42,760 bases of DNA from Longimicrobium sp. (GTDB taxonomy: Bacteria > Gemmatimonadota > Gemmatimonadetes > Longimicrobiales > Longimicrobiaceae): positions 1 to 42,760 of the forward strand of contig DASUYB010000169.1 of the NCBI GenBank assembly GCA_036377595.1. Direction: 5' to 3'. Both the position numbers and the translations under genes were made by a program. The notes under the pieces are model-generated. The model did not search any database and had not been told where the DNA came from. It saw nothing but the letters and a program-made list of their open reading frames with translations. Below are positions 24,583 to 34,658 of this stretch, piece after piece (position 1 is the stretch's first letter; every line of letters begins with the position of its first letter).

Positions 24583-26258
24583 GGCGGTGGAGCGGGGGGA
24601 TGATGGCGATCGTCGCGGTGTGCGTCTCCGTGCGTGCCGCGGCGCAGGACACCACGGCCGTCTCCACGGACACGATCGCGGTCTCCGTAGATACCATCGC
24701 CGTCTCAACGGACACGATTCCCTACCTCACCGACACCGTCGTCGCGGTCGACTCCGCGCGGGTCGCGATCCCCGCGGCGCCGGCGAATCCCGGCGACGTG
24801 GAGTGCGGCGGGGTGCCGGAGACCCGCTTCCACGCCTCGCCGCTGCTGCCCGAGGACCACTGGGCGGTGCGCGCGGCGTGGCGGGCCGAGGCGCTGGGGC
24901 TCACCCGCTTCCTTCCCGCGCAGCGCGCCGTTCCCCGCGCCGAGGTGGCCCGCGCGCTGTTCGAGGCGCAGGCGAACGCCGGGACACCGGCGCTGCAGGA
25001 CCTGGCCGAGGGGTGGATGGTGCGCTTCGTGGAGGAGTTCCCCGAGTACGCGGGCCCCGGCCGCACCCGCGGCGGCGTCACGCTCCTGGGCGGCGAGGCC
25101 GCAGTGGGATACGACCGCTGGACGGGACGGATCACGCCCGCCATCGGTTTCCTCTCCATCCGCCAGGACCCGCGGCCGCTCCCGGACGTCTCCGACGGGC
25201 GCGCGAGCCTCCTCGGCGGGGTGGCGATCCCCAACGCCAGCGCCAGTGCCGAGGGCGCGTGGCGCGGCGGCGAGGCGGTGCTGCGGCAGTGGGACGTGGC
25301 GGTGGGCGCCGGCGCCTTCCAGCTCTCCGTGGGCCGCGCGCCCGTCGGCTACGGCTGGGGGCGCACGGGGGGGCTCGTGTACGCCGACCCCGACCCGCTC
25401 CCGCGCGTGGAGCTGCGGACCACGCGGCCGTTCCGCCTCCCCGGCTTCCTGCGGCACGTGGGGCCGGTAACGCTGCAGACCTTCGCGGGGCCGGTGAACG
25501 ACGACGCGCGGCATCCCACCGGGCCCAACCTGTGGGGGATGCGCGCCGCCTTCCAGCCGCACCCGCGGCTCACCTTCGGCGCCAACCGCGGCGCCATCTT
25601 CGGCGGCGAGGACGACCCCATCACCGTCTCGAATCTGGCGAAGATGGTGCTGGGGGTGATCCGCAGCCGCTTCGAGAACCAGGTGATCTCGGTGGACGCG
25701 CGCTGGCGCCTTCCCACCGACCGCGTCCTCCCCGCGACCGCGTACATCGAGTGGGGAGCGGACGACGCCGCGGGCGCGCTGGACGAGACGCCGGCGCGGG
25801 TGATCGGCCTCTTCCTCCCCATCCTCCCCGGCGCCCCGCAGGCCGCGCTGGGGGTGGAGTACACGTACTTCAAGGCCGCGTGCTGCGGGCACGGCGCCTG
25901 GTACGTCAACAGCACCTTCCCGGGGAACTGGGCGGTGCGTGATCGTCCACTGGGGCATCCCCTCGGCGGCGAGGGCGCCGAGTACGCGGCCTACGCCCAG
26001 GCCGACCTGCTCGACGCGCGGTTGCGGATGGAGGGGCGCGCGTGGATCGCCGACCGCAGCGACCACTCCCTGCAGTCCCCCCGCTTCGGCGCGGGGAACC
26101 TGTTCACCCCGCAGCGCACCGGGCGCAGCACCGGCGGCCGGCTCGACACGGCGCTGCGCATCTTCCCGCGCGCGGAGCTGCGCGCCGGGTGGACGCTGGA
26201 AGACGGCGACGGGTGGCGCGAGCAGTCGCTGCGCGCCACGTTCGCCTGGCTGTTCTGA
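24579..26258 (+). CDS. Wzi-like capsule assembly outer-membrane protein
   Basis: The 559-residue protein has a signal peptide (about residues 1-23, ending AAA-Q) and then a short Thr/Asp-rich repeat tract. A helical segment (about 85-150, HWAVRAAWRAEALGLTRFLP) follows, then a long beta-strand-rich part ending in an aromatic residue (ATFAWLF), as in outer-membrane barrels. GYGWGRTGGLVYADPDPLPR and HPTGPNLWGMRAAFQPHPRLTFGANR (in part) resemble the capsule assembly Wzi family (PF14052), which anchors polysaccharide at the cell surface. Assignment is by pattern only. It overlaps the CobA-HemD gene by 4 bases and is followed by hemB after 21. Confidence 0.78.
   Translation: MRRWSGGMMAIVAVCVSVRAAAQDTTAVSTDTIAVSVDTIAVSTDTIPYLTDTVVAVDSARVAIPAAPANPGDVECGGVPETRFHASPLLPEDHWAVRAAWRAEALGLTRFLPAQRAVPRAEVARALFEAQANAGTPALQDLAEGWMVRFVEEFPEYAGPGRTRGGVTLLGGEAAVGYDRWTGRITPAIGFLSIRQDPRPLPDVSDGRASLLGGVAIPNASASAEGAWRGGEAVLRQWDVAVGAGAFQLSVGRAPVGYGWGRTGGLVYADPDPLPRVELRTTRPFRLPGFLRHVGPVTLQTFAGPVNDDARHPTGPNLWGMRAAFQPHPRLTFGANRGAIFGGEDDPITVSNLAKMVLGVIRSRFENQVISVDARWRLPTDRVLPATAYIEWGADDAAGALDETPARVIGLFLPILPGAPQAALGVEYTYFKAACCGHGAWYVNSTFPGNWAVRDRPLGHPLGGEGAEYAAYAQADLLDARLRMEGRAWIADRSDHSLQSPRFGAGNLFTPQRTGRSTGGRLDTALRIFPRAELRAGWTLEDGDGWREQSLRATFAWLF
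24657..24740 (+). repeat. 21-bp in-frame tandem repeat in the Wzi-like gene
   Basis: Four consecutive 21-bp units encode AVSTDTI, AVSVDTI, AVSTDTI and the degenerate PYLTDTV, just after the signal peptide. The third-position differences between units show it is not a very recent expansion. The tract would be an extended, surface-exposed linker. Confidence 0.85.
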
Positions 26259-26279
26259 ATCGAGACACAGCGTATCACC

Positions 26280-27269
26280 GTGAGCGATCTGCCGAAGTAT
26301 CCCGCCTACCGTCCCCGCCGCCTGCGCCGCAGCGAGCCGCTGCGCGCGCTGGTGCGCGAGACCACCGTGTCTCCGTCGGACCTGATCCTCCCCCTCTTCG
26401 CCGTCCCGGGGAGCGGGGTGCGCAAGCCCATCGGCTCGATGCCGGGGGTGGAGCAGACCTCGGTGGACGAGCTGCTGAAGGACGCGGAGGAGGCGCTGTC
26501 GCTGGGCATCGGCGGGGTGATCCTGTTCGGCATCCCCGCGCAGAAGGACGAGCGCGGGAGCGGCGCGTACGAGGACGACGGGATCGTGCAGTCCGCCGTA
26601 CGCGCGGTGAAACGCGAGATGCCCGGGCTGGTGGTGATGACCGACGTCTGCCTCTGCGAGTATACCAGCCACGGCCACTGCGGGGTGATCGTGGACGGCG
26701 ACGTGGACAACGACGCCACCGTTCCCCTCCTCGCGCGGACGGCGGTGACGCACGCCGCCGCGGGCGCGGACGTGGTGGCCCCCAGCGACATGATGGACGG
26801 GCGGGTGGGCGCGATCCGTGCCGCGCTCGACGAGGCGGGGCTGGGGCGGACGGCGATCCTCTCCTACGCCGCCAAGTACGCCAGCGCCTTCTACGGCCCC
26901 TTCCGCGAGGCGGCGGAGAGCGCCCCCGAGTTCGGCGACCGGCGCACCGCGCAGATGGACCCGGCGAACGCGGACGAGGCGCTGCGCGAGGTGCGGCTGG
27001 ACATCGCCGAGGGCGCCGACATGGTGATGGTGAAGCCCGCGCTGGCCTACCTCGACATCATCCGCCGGGTGAAGGACGAGACGGGATGGCCCGTGTGCGC
27101 CTACCACGTCTCGGGCGAGTACGCGATGATCGAGGCCGCCGCCCGGCTGGGGTGGATCGACGGCCCGCGCGCGCACGAGGAGGCGCTGACGTCGATCCGC
27201 CGCGCCGGCGCCGACCTGGTGATCTCGTACTGGGCACGGCAGCTGGCGCGCGCCCGGAGGGCCCGGTGA
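26280..27269 (+). CDS. hemB: Porphobilinogen synthase (delta-aminolevulinic acid dehydratase), zinc type
   Basis: HemB condenses two 5-aminolevulinate molecules into porphobilinogen in the cytoplasm. The Schiff-base lysine is K252 ([13 protein letters not shown]) and the second active-site lysine is K199 (SYAAKYAS). The active-site zinc Cys triad C124, C126 and C134 ([14 protein letters not shown]) is present, so this is a zinc enzyme. It has the normal length of 329 residues. The GTG at 26280 has no strong ribosome binding site. It is the second heme-pathway gene of this operon, with HemD encoded two genes upstream. Confidence 0.95.
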   Translation: MSDLPKYPAYRPRRLRRSEPLRALVRETTVSPSDLILPLFAVPGSGVRKPIGSMPGVEQTSVDELLKDAEEALSLGIGGVILFGIPAQKDERGSGAYEDDGIVQSAVRAVKREMPGLVVMTDVCLCEYTSHGHCGVIVDGDVDNDATVPLLARTAVTHAAAGADVVAPSDMMDGRVGAIRAALDEAGLGRTAILSYAAKYASAFYGPFREAAESAPEFGDRRTAQMDPANADEALREVRLDIAEGADMVMVKPALAYLDIIRRVKDETGWPVCAYHVSGEYAMIEAAARLGWIDGPRAHEEALTSIRRAGADLVISYWARQLARARRAR

Positions 27270-27405
27270 CGGTGGGCCCGTTCCGCTCGTCAGCGTGCGC
27301 GGGGTGGACACCGCCCCGCCACCGGCCCAATATTCGCATCCTGCACAGTGACGGCGCGGACGCGCGCCGTGCGGCCCGCCCGCGGACAACCCCGAACGAA
27401 CGCTG

Positions 27406-29286
27406 ATGCTCCCCCCGACGCTGCTGGTCCGGTTCCGCCGTCCCGTGATCGTCGCGCTGCACCTGGCGCTGGTGCCCCTGGGCTACTACGCGGCGTTCGC
27501 GCTGCGCTTCGACCTGGTGCCGCCCGCCGAGCAGACGCAGTACTTCTGGCAGACGGTGTGGATCGTGGCGGGGCTGCGCGTGGCCTGCCTGGCCGTGTTC
27601 GGGCTGTACCACGGCTTCTGGCGGCACGTGGGGATGCGCGACCTGCTGGCGCTGATCAAGGCGGTCACGCTCAGCTCGGGGCTCTTCCTTCTCCTCCTCT
27701 TCCTCACCCAGCGCGCCGAGGGGCTCCCCCGCGCGGTGCTGGCGCTGGACTGGATCATGGCCGTGCTGCTGCTGGGCGGCGTGCGCTTCGCCGCGCGCGG
27801 GGTGCGCGAGTGGCGCTGGCGCCCGCCGCCGGGGAAGCGCGCGCTGATCGTGGGCGCCGGCGCCGCCGCCGAGCGGCTGATCCGCGAGTGCCAGCGCAGC
27901 GACGCCGCCGACCTCTACCCCGTGGCGCTGGTGGACGACGACCCCGCCAAGCAGGGGATGCGCATCCACGGCGTCGCGGTGCAGGGGACCACGGCGGAGC
28001 TGGGGCGGCTGGCCGACAAGGAGCAGGTGGAGCTGCTGGTGATCGCCATCCCCTCGGCCAGCGGGCAGGAGATCCGCCGCATCGTGGACGACTGCCTGGA
28101 GACGGGGATCGAGTTCAAGATCGTTCCCTCCATGCGCGAGTTGCTGGACGGCCGCGCGCGCATGGGCCAGTTGCGCGCGGTGGAGATCGAGGACCTGCTG
28201 GGGCGCGACGAGGTGGATCTGGGGCTGGAGGGCCCGCGCCGCGACATCGAGGACCGCGTGGTGCTGGTCACCGGCGGCGCCGGGTCGATCGGCTCGGAGC
28301 TGGCGCGCCAGGTGGCGGGGCTGAACCCGCGCCGGCTGGTGCTGCTGGACCAGGCCGAGAGCGCGCTGTACTTCATCCACCTGGAGCTGCTGCGCAACCA
28401 CCCGGGGCTCGAGGTCACCGCCGTGGTGGGCGACGTGACCGACGCCGCGCGGGTCGAGCAGGTGATGCGCGAGCACCGGCCCCACTGCGTGTTCCACGCG
28501 GCCGCGTACAAGCACGTGCCGCTGATGGAGGCGCACCCGGTGGAGGCCGCGCGCAACAACGTCCTGGGCACCCTCCTGGTGGCCCAGGCGTCGGCGCGCG
28601 CCGGGGCCAGGAAGTTCGTGCTGATCTCCACCGACAAGGCGGTGTATCCCTCGAGCGTGATGGGCGCCACCAAGCGCGTGGCCGAGCTGATCGTGCTGGG
28701 GTGGCCAGAGCTGCGGCAGTCGTCCACCGACTTCCGCGCGGTGCGCTTCGGCAACGTGCTGGGCTCCGACGGCAGCGTGGTCCCCCTCTTCCGCCGGCAG
28801 CTGGCCGCGGGCGGGCCGCTGACCGTGACGCACCCCGACGTCACCCGCTACTTCATGACCATCCCCGAGGCCGTGCAGCTGGTGCTGCAGGCCGGGGCGC
28901 TTCCCGAGGCGCGCGGGCGCATCTGCCTGCTGGACATGGGCGAGCCGGTGAAGATCGTGGACCTGGCCGAGAACCTGATCCGCCTCTCGGGGCTCGAGCC
29001 GCACCGCGACGTGCAGATCCAGTTCACCGGGCTGCGGCCGGGCGAGAAGCTGCACGAGGAGCTGGTGGGCGGGCGCGAGGAGACCACGGCCACGGACATC
29101 GCCAAGGTGCGCATCGTGCGCACCGACGACCCCGCGCCCGAGGTGCTGACCCAAGGGCTCGACCGCCTGGCCGCCGCGGTGCAGATCGGCAGCCCCGACG
29201 ACGTGGTGGGCGCCGTCTGCGAGCTGGTGCCCGAGTGCGTGGCGCCGCTGCGCGAGCGCGGCGCGCGGGCCGCCCGGGTGCGCTGA
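27406..29286 (+). CDS. Membrane nucleotide-sugar 4,6-dehydratase (WbpM/PglF/CapD family)
   Basis: This 626-residue inner-membrane enzyme has four hydrophobic helices (about residues 12-128), a first nucleotide-binding fold (ALIVGAGAAAERLIREC near 146) and a catalytic SDR domain (LVTGGAGSIGSELARQ near 287). Family members make UDP-4-keto-6-deoxy-GlcNAc, precursor of bacillosamine, QuiNAc and FucNAc. The catalytic residues follow the membrane-type pattern T409-D410-K411 with M419 and K423 (M replaces the usual Tyr). The T-to-M spacing equals that of Campylobacter PglF. A weak promoter candidate (TGGACA at 27305) lies upstream, inside a 136-base spacer with a short CGGGG/CCCCG stem. Confidence 0.92.
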   Translation: MLPPTLLVRFRRPVIVALHLALVPLGYYAAFALRFDLVPPAEQTQYFWQTVWIVAGLRVACLAVFGLYHGFWRHVGMRDLLALIKAVTLSSGLFLLLLFLTQRAEGLPRAVLALDWIMAVLLLGGVRFAARGVREWRWRPPPGKRALIVGAGAAAERLIRECQRSDAADLYPVALVDDDPAKQGMRIHGVAVQGTTAELGRLADKEQVELLVIAIPSASGQEIRRIVDDCLETGIEFKIVPSMRELLDGRARMGQLRAVEIEDLLGRDEVDLGLEGPRRDIEDRVVLVTGGAGSIGSELARQVAGLNPRRLVLLDQAESALYFIHLELLRNHPGLEVTAVVGDVTDAARVEQVMREHRPHCVFHAAAYKHVPLMEAHPVEAARNNVLGTLLVAQASARAGARKFVLISTDKAVYPSSVMGATKRVAELIVLGWPELRQSSTDFRAVRFGNVLGSDGSVVPLFRRQLAAGGPLTVTHPDVTRYFMTIPEAVQLVLQAGALPEARGRICLLDMGEPVKIVDLAENLIRLSGLEPHRDVQIQFTGLRPGEKLHEELVGGREETTATDIAKVRIVRTDDPAPEVLTQGLDRLAAAVQIGSPDDVVGAVCELVPECVAPLRERGARAARVR

Positions 29287-29371
29287 GCGTCGGCCGGCGG
29301 CGCGAGGGGCCTTTCGCGGGACGGGCGATCCCCAGATGTTTACGACCGAAGGAGACGCCTCCTTCCGGGCG

Positions 29372-29383
29372 TTTTCCGGAAAA
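29372..29383. promoter_or_regulatory. Perfect 12-bp palindrome TTTTCCGGAAAA upstream of the second polysaccharide operon
   Basis: TTTTCCGGAAAA lies about 100 bases before the promoter at 29480, in a 294-base spacer that is otherwise GC-rich. A 7-bp stem (GAAGGAG/CTCCTTC, 29348-29365) lies just before it. The AT flanks and twofold symmetry suit a regulator site, but no match to a known operator is claimed. Confidence 0.4.
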
Positions 29384-29479
29384 GCGGAGAGGGGCCGGCC
29401 GCGCGCGGCCTCGTCCGGCGGCGGCCCGGTCACCGTGCGACCACGGTGCGGAAACGCCGCGAATGCGGGGCATGTCGTG

Positions 29480-29508
29480 TTGCCACAACGCGGTGTCCGG
29501 GTTAACAT
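29480..29508 (+). promoter_or_regulatory. Candidate promoter for the UDP-sugar/Wzx-Wzy operon
   Basis: TTGCCA (29480-29485) and TAACAT (29503-29508) are separated by exactly 17 bases, 72 bases before the dehydrogenase start. TAACAT matches four of six consensus -10 positions. The rest of the 29287-29580 spacer has no gene. Confidence 0.65.
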
Positions 29509-29580
29509 CAAGGCCGGTTCAGGGCCCGCGCGCCATCCGGCGGGCGGGCCGCCCTTCCAATACGTCATGCAGAGCAGAAG

Positions 29581-30972
29581 ATGAGCAATTCCGTCGCGGC
29601 CGGTGAGCAACTGCGCGCCCGCCTCGAGGACCGTTCGGCGGTGGTGGGGGTGGTGGGGCTCGGGTACGTGGGCCTTCCGCTGGCCGTGGAGATGGCCAAG
29701 AGCGGATATCGCACGCTGGGCTTCGACGTCAGCGAGCGGGTGGTGGAGGGGGTGAACCGCGGCGAAAGCCACGTGCAGGACGTCCCCGGCGAGCTGGTCA
29801 GCGCCTTCGTGGGCGAGGGGCTCCTGTCCGCCAGCGCCGACCTGTCGCGGCTGGCCGAGTGCGACGCGGTGTGCATCTGCGTGCCCACCCCGCTCAACAA
29901 GGTCAAGGACCCCGACCTTTCCGCCGTGGTCTCGGCCGCGCACGCGGTGATGCACGCGCTGCGGCCGGGGCAGCTGGTGGTGCTCGAGAGCACCACCTAT
30001 CCCGGCACCACCCGCGAGGTCGTGCTTCCCATCCTGGCCGAGTCGGGGCTCGCGGTGGGCGAGGACTTCTTCCTCTGCTTCAGCCCCGAGCGGGTGGACC
30101 CCGGCAACCCCGTCTGGCACACGCGCAACACCCCCAAGGTCATCGGCGGCGTCACCCCGGGGTGCCTGGAGGCGGGGACGGCGGTGTACGGGCGCGTGTT
30201 CGACACGCTGGTGCCGGTGGAGAGCGCCGAGGCGGCCGAGCTGGTGAAGGTGTACGAGAACACCTTCCGCATGATCAACATCGCCCTGGCCAACGAGCTG
30301 GCGCAGGTGTGCGAGAAGCTGGGCGTGGACGTGTGGGGGGTGATCGAGGCCGCCGACACCAAGCCCTTCGGCTTCATGAAGTTCACCCCCGGCCCCGGGC
30401 TGGGCGGCCACTGCATCCCGCTGGACCCGCACTACCTGTCGTGGAAGATGCGCACGCTGGCCTTCAAGACGCGGATGATCGAGCTGGCCAGCGAGATCAA
30501 CGCGGGGATGCCGGCGTTCGTGGTGGAGAAGGTGGCCGACGCGCTGAACCTGGAGTGCAAGGCGGTGAAGGGAAGCCGCGTGCTGATGCTGGGCGTGGCC
30601 TACAAGCGCGACATCGACGACCTGCGCGAGAGCCCGGCTCTGGAGATCATCCGGCTGCTGCAGGAGAAGGGCGCCAGCGTGTCGTACCACGACCCGTTCT
30701 GCCCCGAGATCCGCGACGACGGCCACACCGCCATCGCCGGGCTGCCGCTGCGCAGCGTGGAGCTAACCGACGCGGCGCTGCGCACCGCCGACGTGGTCGT
30801 CGTGGTGACCGACCACAGCACCACCGACTGGGAGCGCGTGGCCGAGCTGGCCACCCTGGTGGTCGACACCCGCGGCGCCATGCGCGCCACGGGCGGCCGC
30901 GCGCGGGTGATCGGCATCTCCGGCACCGTGCGCCGGGCCGACGCGCCCGACCTGGTGGCGGCCGCCCGTTGA
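29581..30972 (+). CDS. UDP-N-acetylglucosamine 6-dehydrogenase (WbpA-type)
   Basis: This NAD-dependent enzyme oxidises C6 of a UDP-HexNAc to the uronic acid. The 463-residue protein has the Rossmann motif [21 protein letters not shown] (in part) near residue 23. Family motifs [25 protein letters not shown] and [11 protein letters not shown] follow, and the catalytic Cys278 lies in [16 protein letters not shown]. The EST-TYPGTT and ERVDPGNP motifs favour the WbpA/UDP-GlcNAc group over UDP-glucose dehydrogenases. Neighbouring WecB and WbpP homologues mean the final product could be UDP-GlcNAcA, ManNAcA or GalNAcA. Confidence 0.92.
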   Translation: MSNSVAAGEQLRARLEDRSAVVGVVGLGYVGLPLAVEMAKSGYRTLGFDVSERVVEGVNRGESHVQDVPGELVSAFVGEGLLSASADLSRLAECDAVCICVPTPLNKVKDPDLSAVVSAAHAVMHALRPGQLVVLESTTYPGTTREVVLPILAESGLAVGEDFFLCFSPERVDPGNPVWHTRNTPKVIGGVTPGCLEAGTAVYGRVFDTLVPVESAEAAELVKVYENTFRMINIALANELAQVCEKLGVDVWGVIEAADTKPFGFMKFTPGPGLGGHCIPLDPHYLSWKMRTLAFKTRMIELASEINAGMPAFVVEKVADALNLECKAVKGSRVLMLGVAYKRDIDDLRESPALEIIRLLQEKGASVSYHDPFCPEIRDDGHTAIAGLPLRSVELTDAALRTADVVVVVTDHSTTDWERVAELATLVVDTRGAMRATGGRARVIGISGTVRRADAPDLVAAAR

Positions 30973-30974
30973 GC

Positions 30975-32152
30975 ATGGACGCAAGCAGCAGGGTGGCCAT
31001 GCGGGTGATGGTGGTGGCGGGCGCGCGCCCCAACTTCATGAAGGTGGCGCCCGTGGTCGAGGCGCTGCGCCGCGCGGGGCACGCCGTGGTTCTGGTGCAC
31101 ACCGGCCAGCACTACGACGCGCGCATGTCCGACGCCTTCTTCGCCGACCTGGGGCTCTCCGAGCCCGACCACCACCTGGGCGCGGGGTCGGGAAGCCACG
31201 CGCAGCAGACCGCGCGGGTGATGGAGGCGTTCGAGCCGGTGCTGCTGGAGGAGCGCCCCGACTGGCTGGTGGTGGTCGGCGACGTGAACTCCACCCTCGC
31301 CTGCGCGCTCGTCGCCTCCAAGCTCCGCCACGAGCTGGGGTGCCGCATCGCCCACGTCGAGGCGGGGCTGCGCAGCGGCGACTGGCGGATGCCCGAGGAG
31401 GTCAACCGGGTGCTCACCGACCGCCTCTCCGACCTCCTGCTCACCCCCAGCCGCGACGCGCACCCCAACCTGCAGGCCGAGGGGATCGACCCCGCGCGCG
31501 TGGCGTTCGTGGGCAACGTGATGATCGACGCCCTCTTCGCCCAGCTTCCCGCCGCCCGCGAGCTCGACGTGGCCGCGCGGATGGGGCTCGAGCGCGGGCG
31601 CTACGCCGTGGCCACCCTCCATCGCCCATCGAACGTGGACGAGCCCGCGGCGCTCGGCGCGGTGCTGCGGGCGCTGCGCCGCGTGGCCGCGGAGATGCCG
31701 GTGGTCTTCCCCGTGCACCCGCGCACGCGCGCGCGGGCGGAGGAGTTCGGGCTGGGCGACCTGCTGGAGGCGCTGCGCGTGGAGGAGCCGCTCTCGTACC
31801 GGGAGATGGTGTCGCTGGTCGACGGCGCCGCCGTGGTGCTCACGGATTCCGGCGGGGTGCAGGAGGAGACCACCGCGCTGGGCGTCCCCTGCGTCACGCT
31901 GCGCGAGCAGACGGAGCGGCCGATCACGGTGACCGAGGGAACGAACCGCCTGGCGCCCTGGCCGCTGACCCCGGCCGGCGTCTACCGCGCGTTCGCGGAC
32001 GCGCTGGCCCGCGGCCGCTCGCCCCGCGTGCCGCGTCCGGACGGGTGGGACGGGAAGGCGGCCGAGCGCATCGTCGCCGAGCTGGAGCGGCGGGGCGCGT
32101 CCCCGACCGGGCGATCGACGTCCACCGAGGTGTTGACGGCGGGGGTGGCGCG

Positions 32153-32156
<4 letters not shown>
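30975..32156 (+). CDS. wecB: UDP-N-acetylglucosamine 2-epimerase (non-hydrolysing)
   Basis: WecB interconverts UDP-GlcNAc and UDP-ManNAc through a 2-acetamidoglucal intermediate. The 393-residue protein shows [21 protein letters not shown] (in part), [35 protein letters not shown], and [18 protein letters not shown], all hallmarks of the GT-B-like epimerase fold. The ATG at 30975 lies 2 bases after the upstream stop; the ATG at 30999 (M-R-V-M-V-V) fits the family N-terminus better and is a real alternative. The stop overlaps the next start (ATGA). Confidence 0.93.
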
Positions 32157-33202
<1,046 letters not shown>

Positions 33203-33215
33203 CCCGCGCCGCGCA

Positions 33216-34658
33216 GTGACCACCCTGGCCCTTGCCCCCGTGCCCGCCGCCCCGGCGGCCGCCCCCGTCCGCTCCGGCCGGCTGGGGCGGTATGCCGCGC
33301 TGCGCGGCTTCGCCTACCTGTGGACGCTGGCGTGCCTGGCCTGTGGCGCCGTGCCCGACCTGAGGCTGCTGTGCTCGGTGCTGGCGGCGGGCGGAATCGC
33401 GGCCGCCGTGGTGCTGCACGTGCGGCGCAGCCAGCTGGGCCTGCTGGCGCCGTTCACGGTGTTCATGGGAAGCGGGCTGATGTACATGGCGCCCATGGCC
33501 TTCACGCTGCTGGTGGGCGGCGTGCTGCTCCAGGATCGCGAGATCCGCCCCTACGCGCTGACCCGCGCCGCGTGGATCTGCGGCTGGGCGATGCTGGCCG
33601 CGTGGACGGGGTACGCGCTGGTGCGGTCGCACGCGCCCCCGGTGAAGCCCTTCTCCCGCTTCTTCAGCACCTGGCAGCCGACCGCCGCCAAGCTGGTGGC
33701 GTGGGGGCTGATCTTCATGGGCGGCGGGCTGCTGCTGTACCTGGTGGTGGCGGTCATCGGCCTGGGCACGCTGCTGCAGAGCACCTACGGCGGCCGCTAC
33801 GTGCTGCTGCGGGGGCTGGGCCCGCTGACGAGCGGGCTGTCGATGCTCACCATCGGCGGCGTGATCCTGTACGCCGACGACGTGCGCCGCGGCCGCACCC
33901 TGCTGAGCGTGGGGATGGTGGTCACGCTGGCGCTGCTCGTGCTGTGGACGGGGATCCTGGAGATGCGGGGCTCGCTGGTGCAGGCGGCGATGGCCTTCCT
34001 GGTGGTGCGCCACGTCTCGGGGCGACGCGTGCGGACCCTCACCTTCGCGGTGATCGTCGTGGCGCTGATGGGGGGAGGGATCGTGCTGTCGCTGGTGCGC
34101 GGCGGCGGCTCGCTGGCGCGGCTCCGCGAGGTGCCCGTGGCCGTGTACAATCCCGCCAACAACGAGTTCGGCTCGCCGCTGGGCACCGTCTCCGAGATCG
34201 TGGAGTTCATCCCCTCGCGCGTGGAGTACCGGCTGGGCTCCACCTACCTGATGGTGGCGGCCAACATGGTGCCCCTGGTGCTCTGGCCCGGGCGCCCCCT
34301 TGCCCCCAGCGAGTGGTACTCGGCCACCTTCTACCCGTCGTACTTCGAGAGCGGCGGCGGGTTCGCGTTCTCGCCCGTGGCCGAGGCGTACCTGAACTTC
34401 GGCTACGCGGGGGTGGTGCTGGTCTTCCTGCTGATCGGCGGCGCGGTGGCCGTGGTGGAGCGCAAGTTCGAGCTGTACGACGCGCTTCCCCCCTGGGTGG
34501 GGGTGAGCTACGCGCTGGTGGTGCCCTGGCTGGTGATCTTCTTCCGGCTCGACATGACCAGCTTCGTGAAGAGCTATCTCCTGCTGACGCTGATGCCCAT
34601 GCTGCTGGTGGCGCTGGTGGCCAAGCTGCTGGTGCGCATGGGCGCGAGGGGGCTGTGA
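33216..34658 (+). CDS. Polytopic membrane protein, probable Wzy-type polysaccharide polymerase
   Basis: The 480-residue protein is hydrophobic throughout, with roughly ten or more predicted helices and a long polar loop (about residues 305-385: YNPANNEFGSPLGTVSEIVE then WPGRPLAPSEWYSATFYPSYFESGGGFAFSP, in part) before the last helices. Large periplasmic loops are typical of O-antigen polymerases, whose sequences are poorly conserved. Its place between the sugar-nucleotide enzymes and a flippase supports Wzy. The GTG at 33216 lies after the upstream stop; a start at 33162 would overlap that gene by 41 bases. The assignment is inferred from topology and context. Confidence 0.75.
   Translation: MTTLALAPVPAAPAAAPVRSGRLGRYAALRGFAYLWTLACLACGAVPDLRLLCSVLAAGGIAAAVVLHVRRSQLGLLAPFTVFMGSGLMYMAPMAFTLLVGGVLLQDREIRPYALTRAAWICGWAMLAAWTGYALVRSHAPPVKPFSRFFSTWQPTAAKLVAWGLIFMGGGLLLYLVVAVIGLGTLLQSTYGGRYVLLRGLGPLTSGLSMLTIGGVILYADDVRRGRTLLSVGMVVTLALLVLWTGILEMRGSLVQAAMAFLVVRHVSGRRVRTLTFAVIVVALMGGGIVLSLVRGGGSLARLREVPVAVYNPANNEFGSPLGTVSEIVEFIPSRVEYRLGSTYLMVAANMVPLVLWPGRPLAPSEWYSATFYPSYFESGGGFAFSPVAEAYLNFGYAGVVLVFLLIGGAVAVVERKFELYDALPPWVGVSYALVVPWLVIFFRLDMTSFVKSYLLLTLMPMLLVALVAKLLVRMGARGL

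Noticed and set aside
24705-27389. Long minus-strand open frame opposite the Wzi-like gene and hemB
   Set aside because: It is a shadow of real plus-strand genes, with no recognisable domain and biased His/Arg/Gly composition.
27058-30726. Very long open frame on the minus strand
   Set aside because: It is antisense to hemB, the dehydratase and the dehydrogenase, which have clear motifs. Long antisense frames are expected at this GC content, and its sequence is His/Arg/Pro-rich low complexity.
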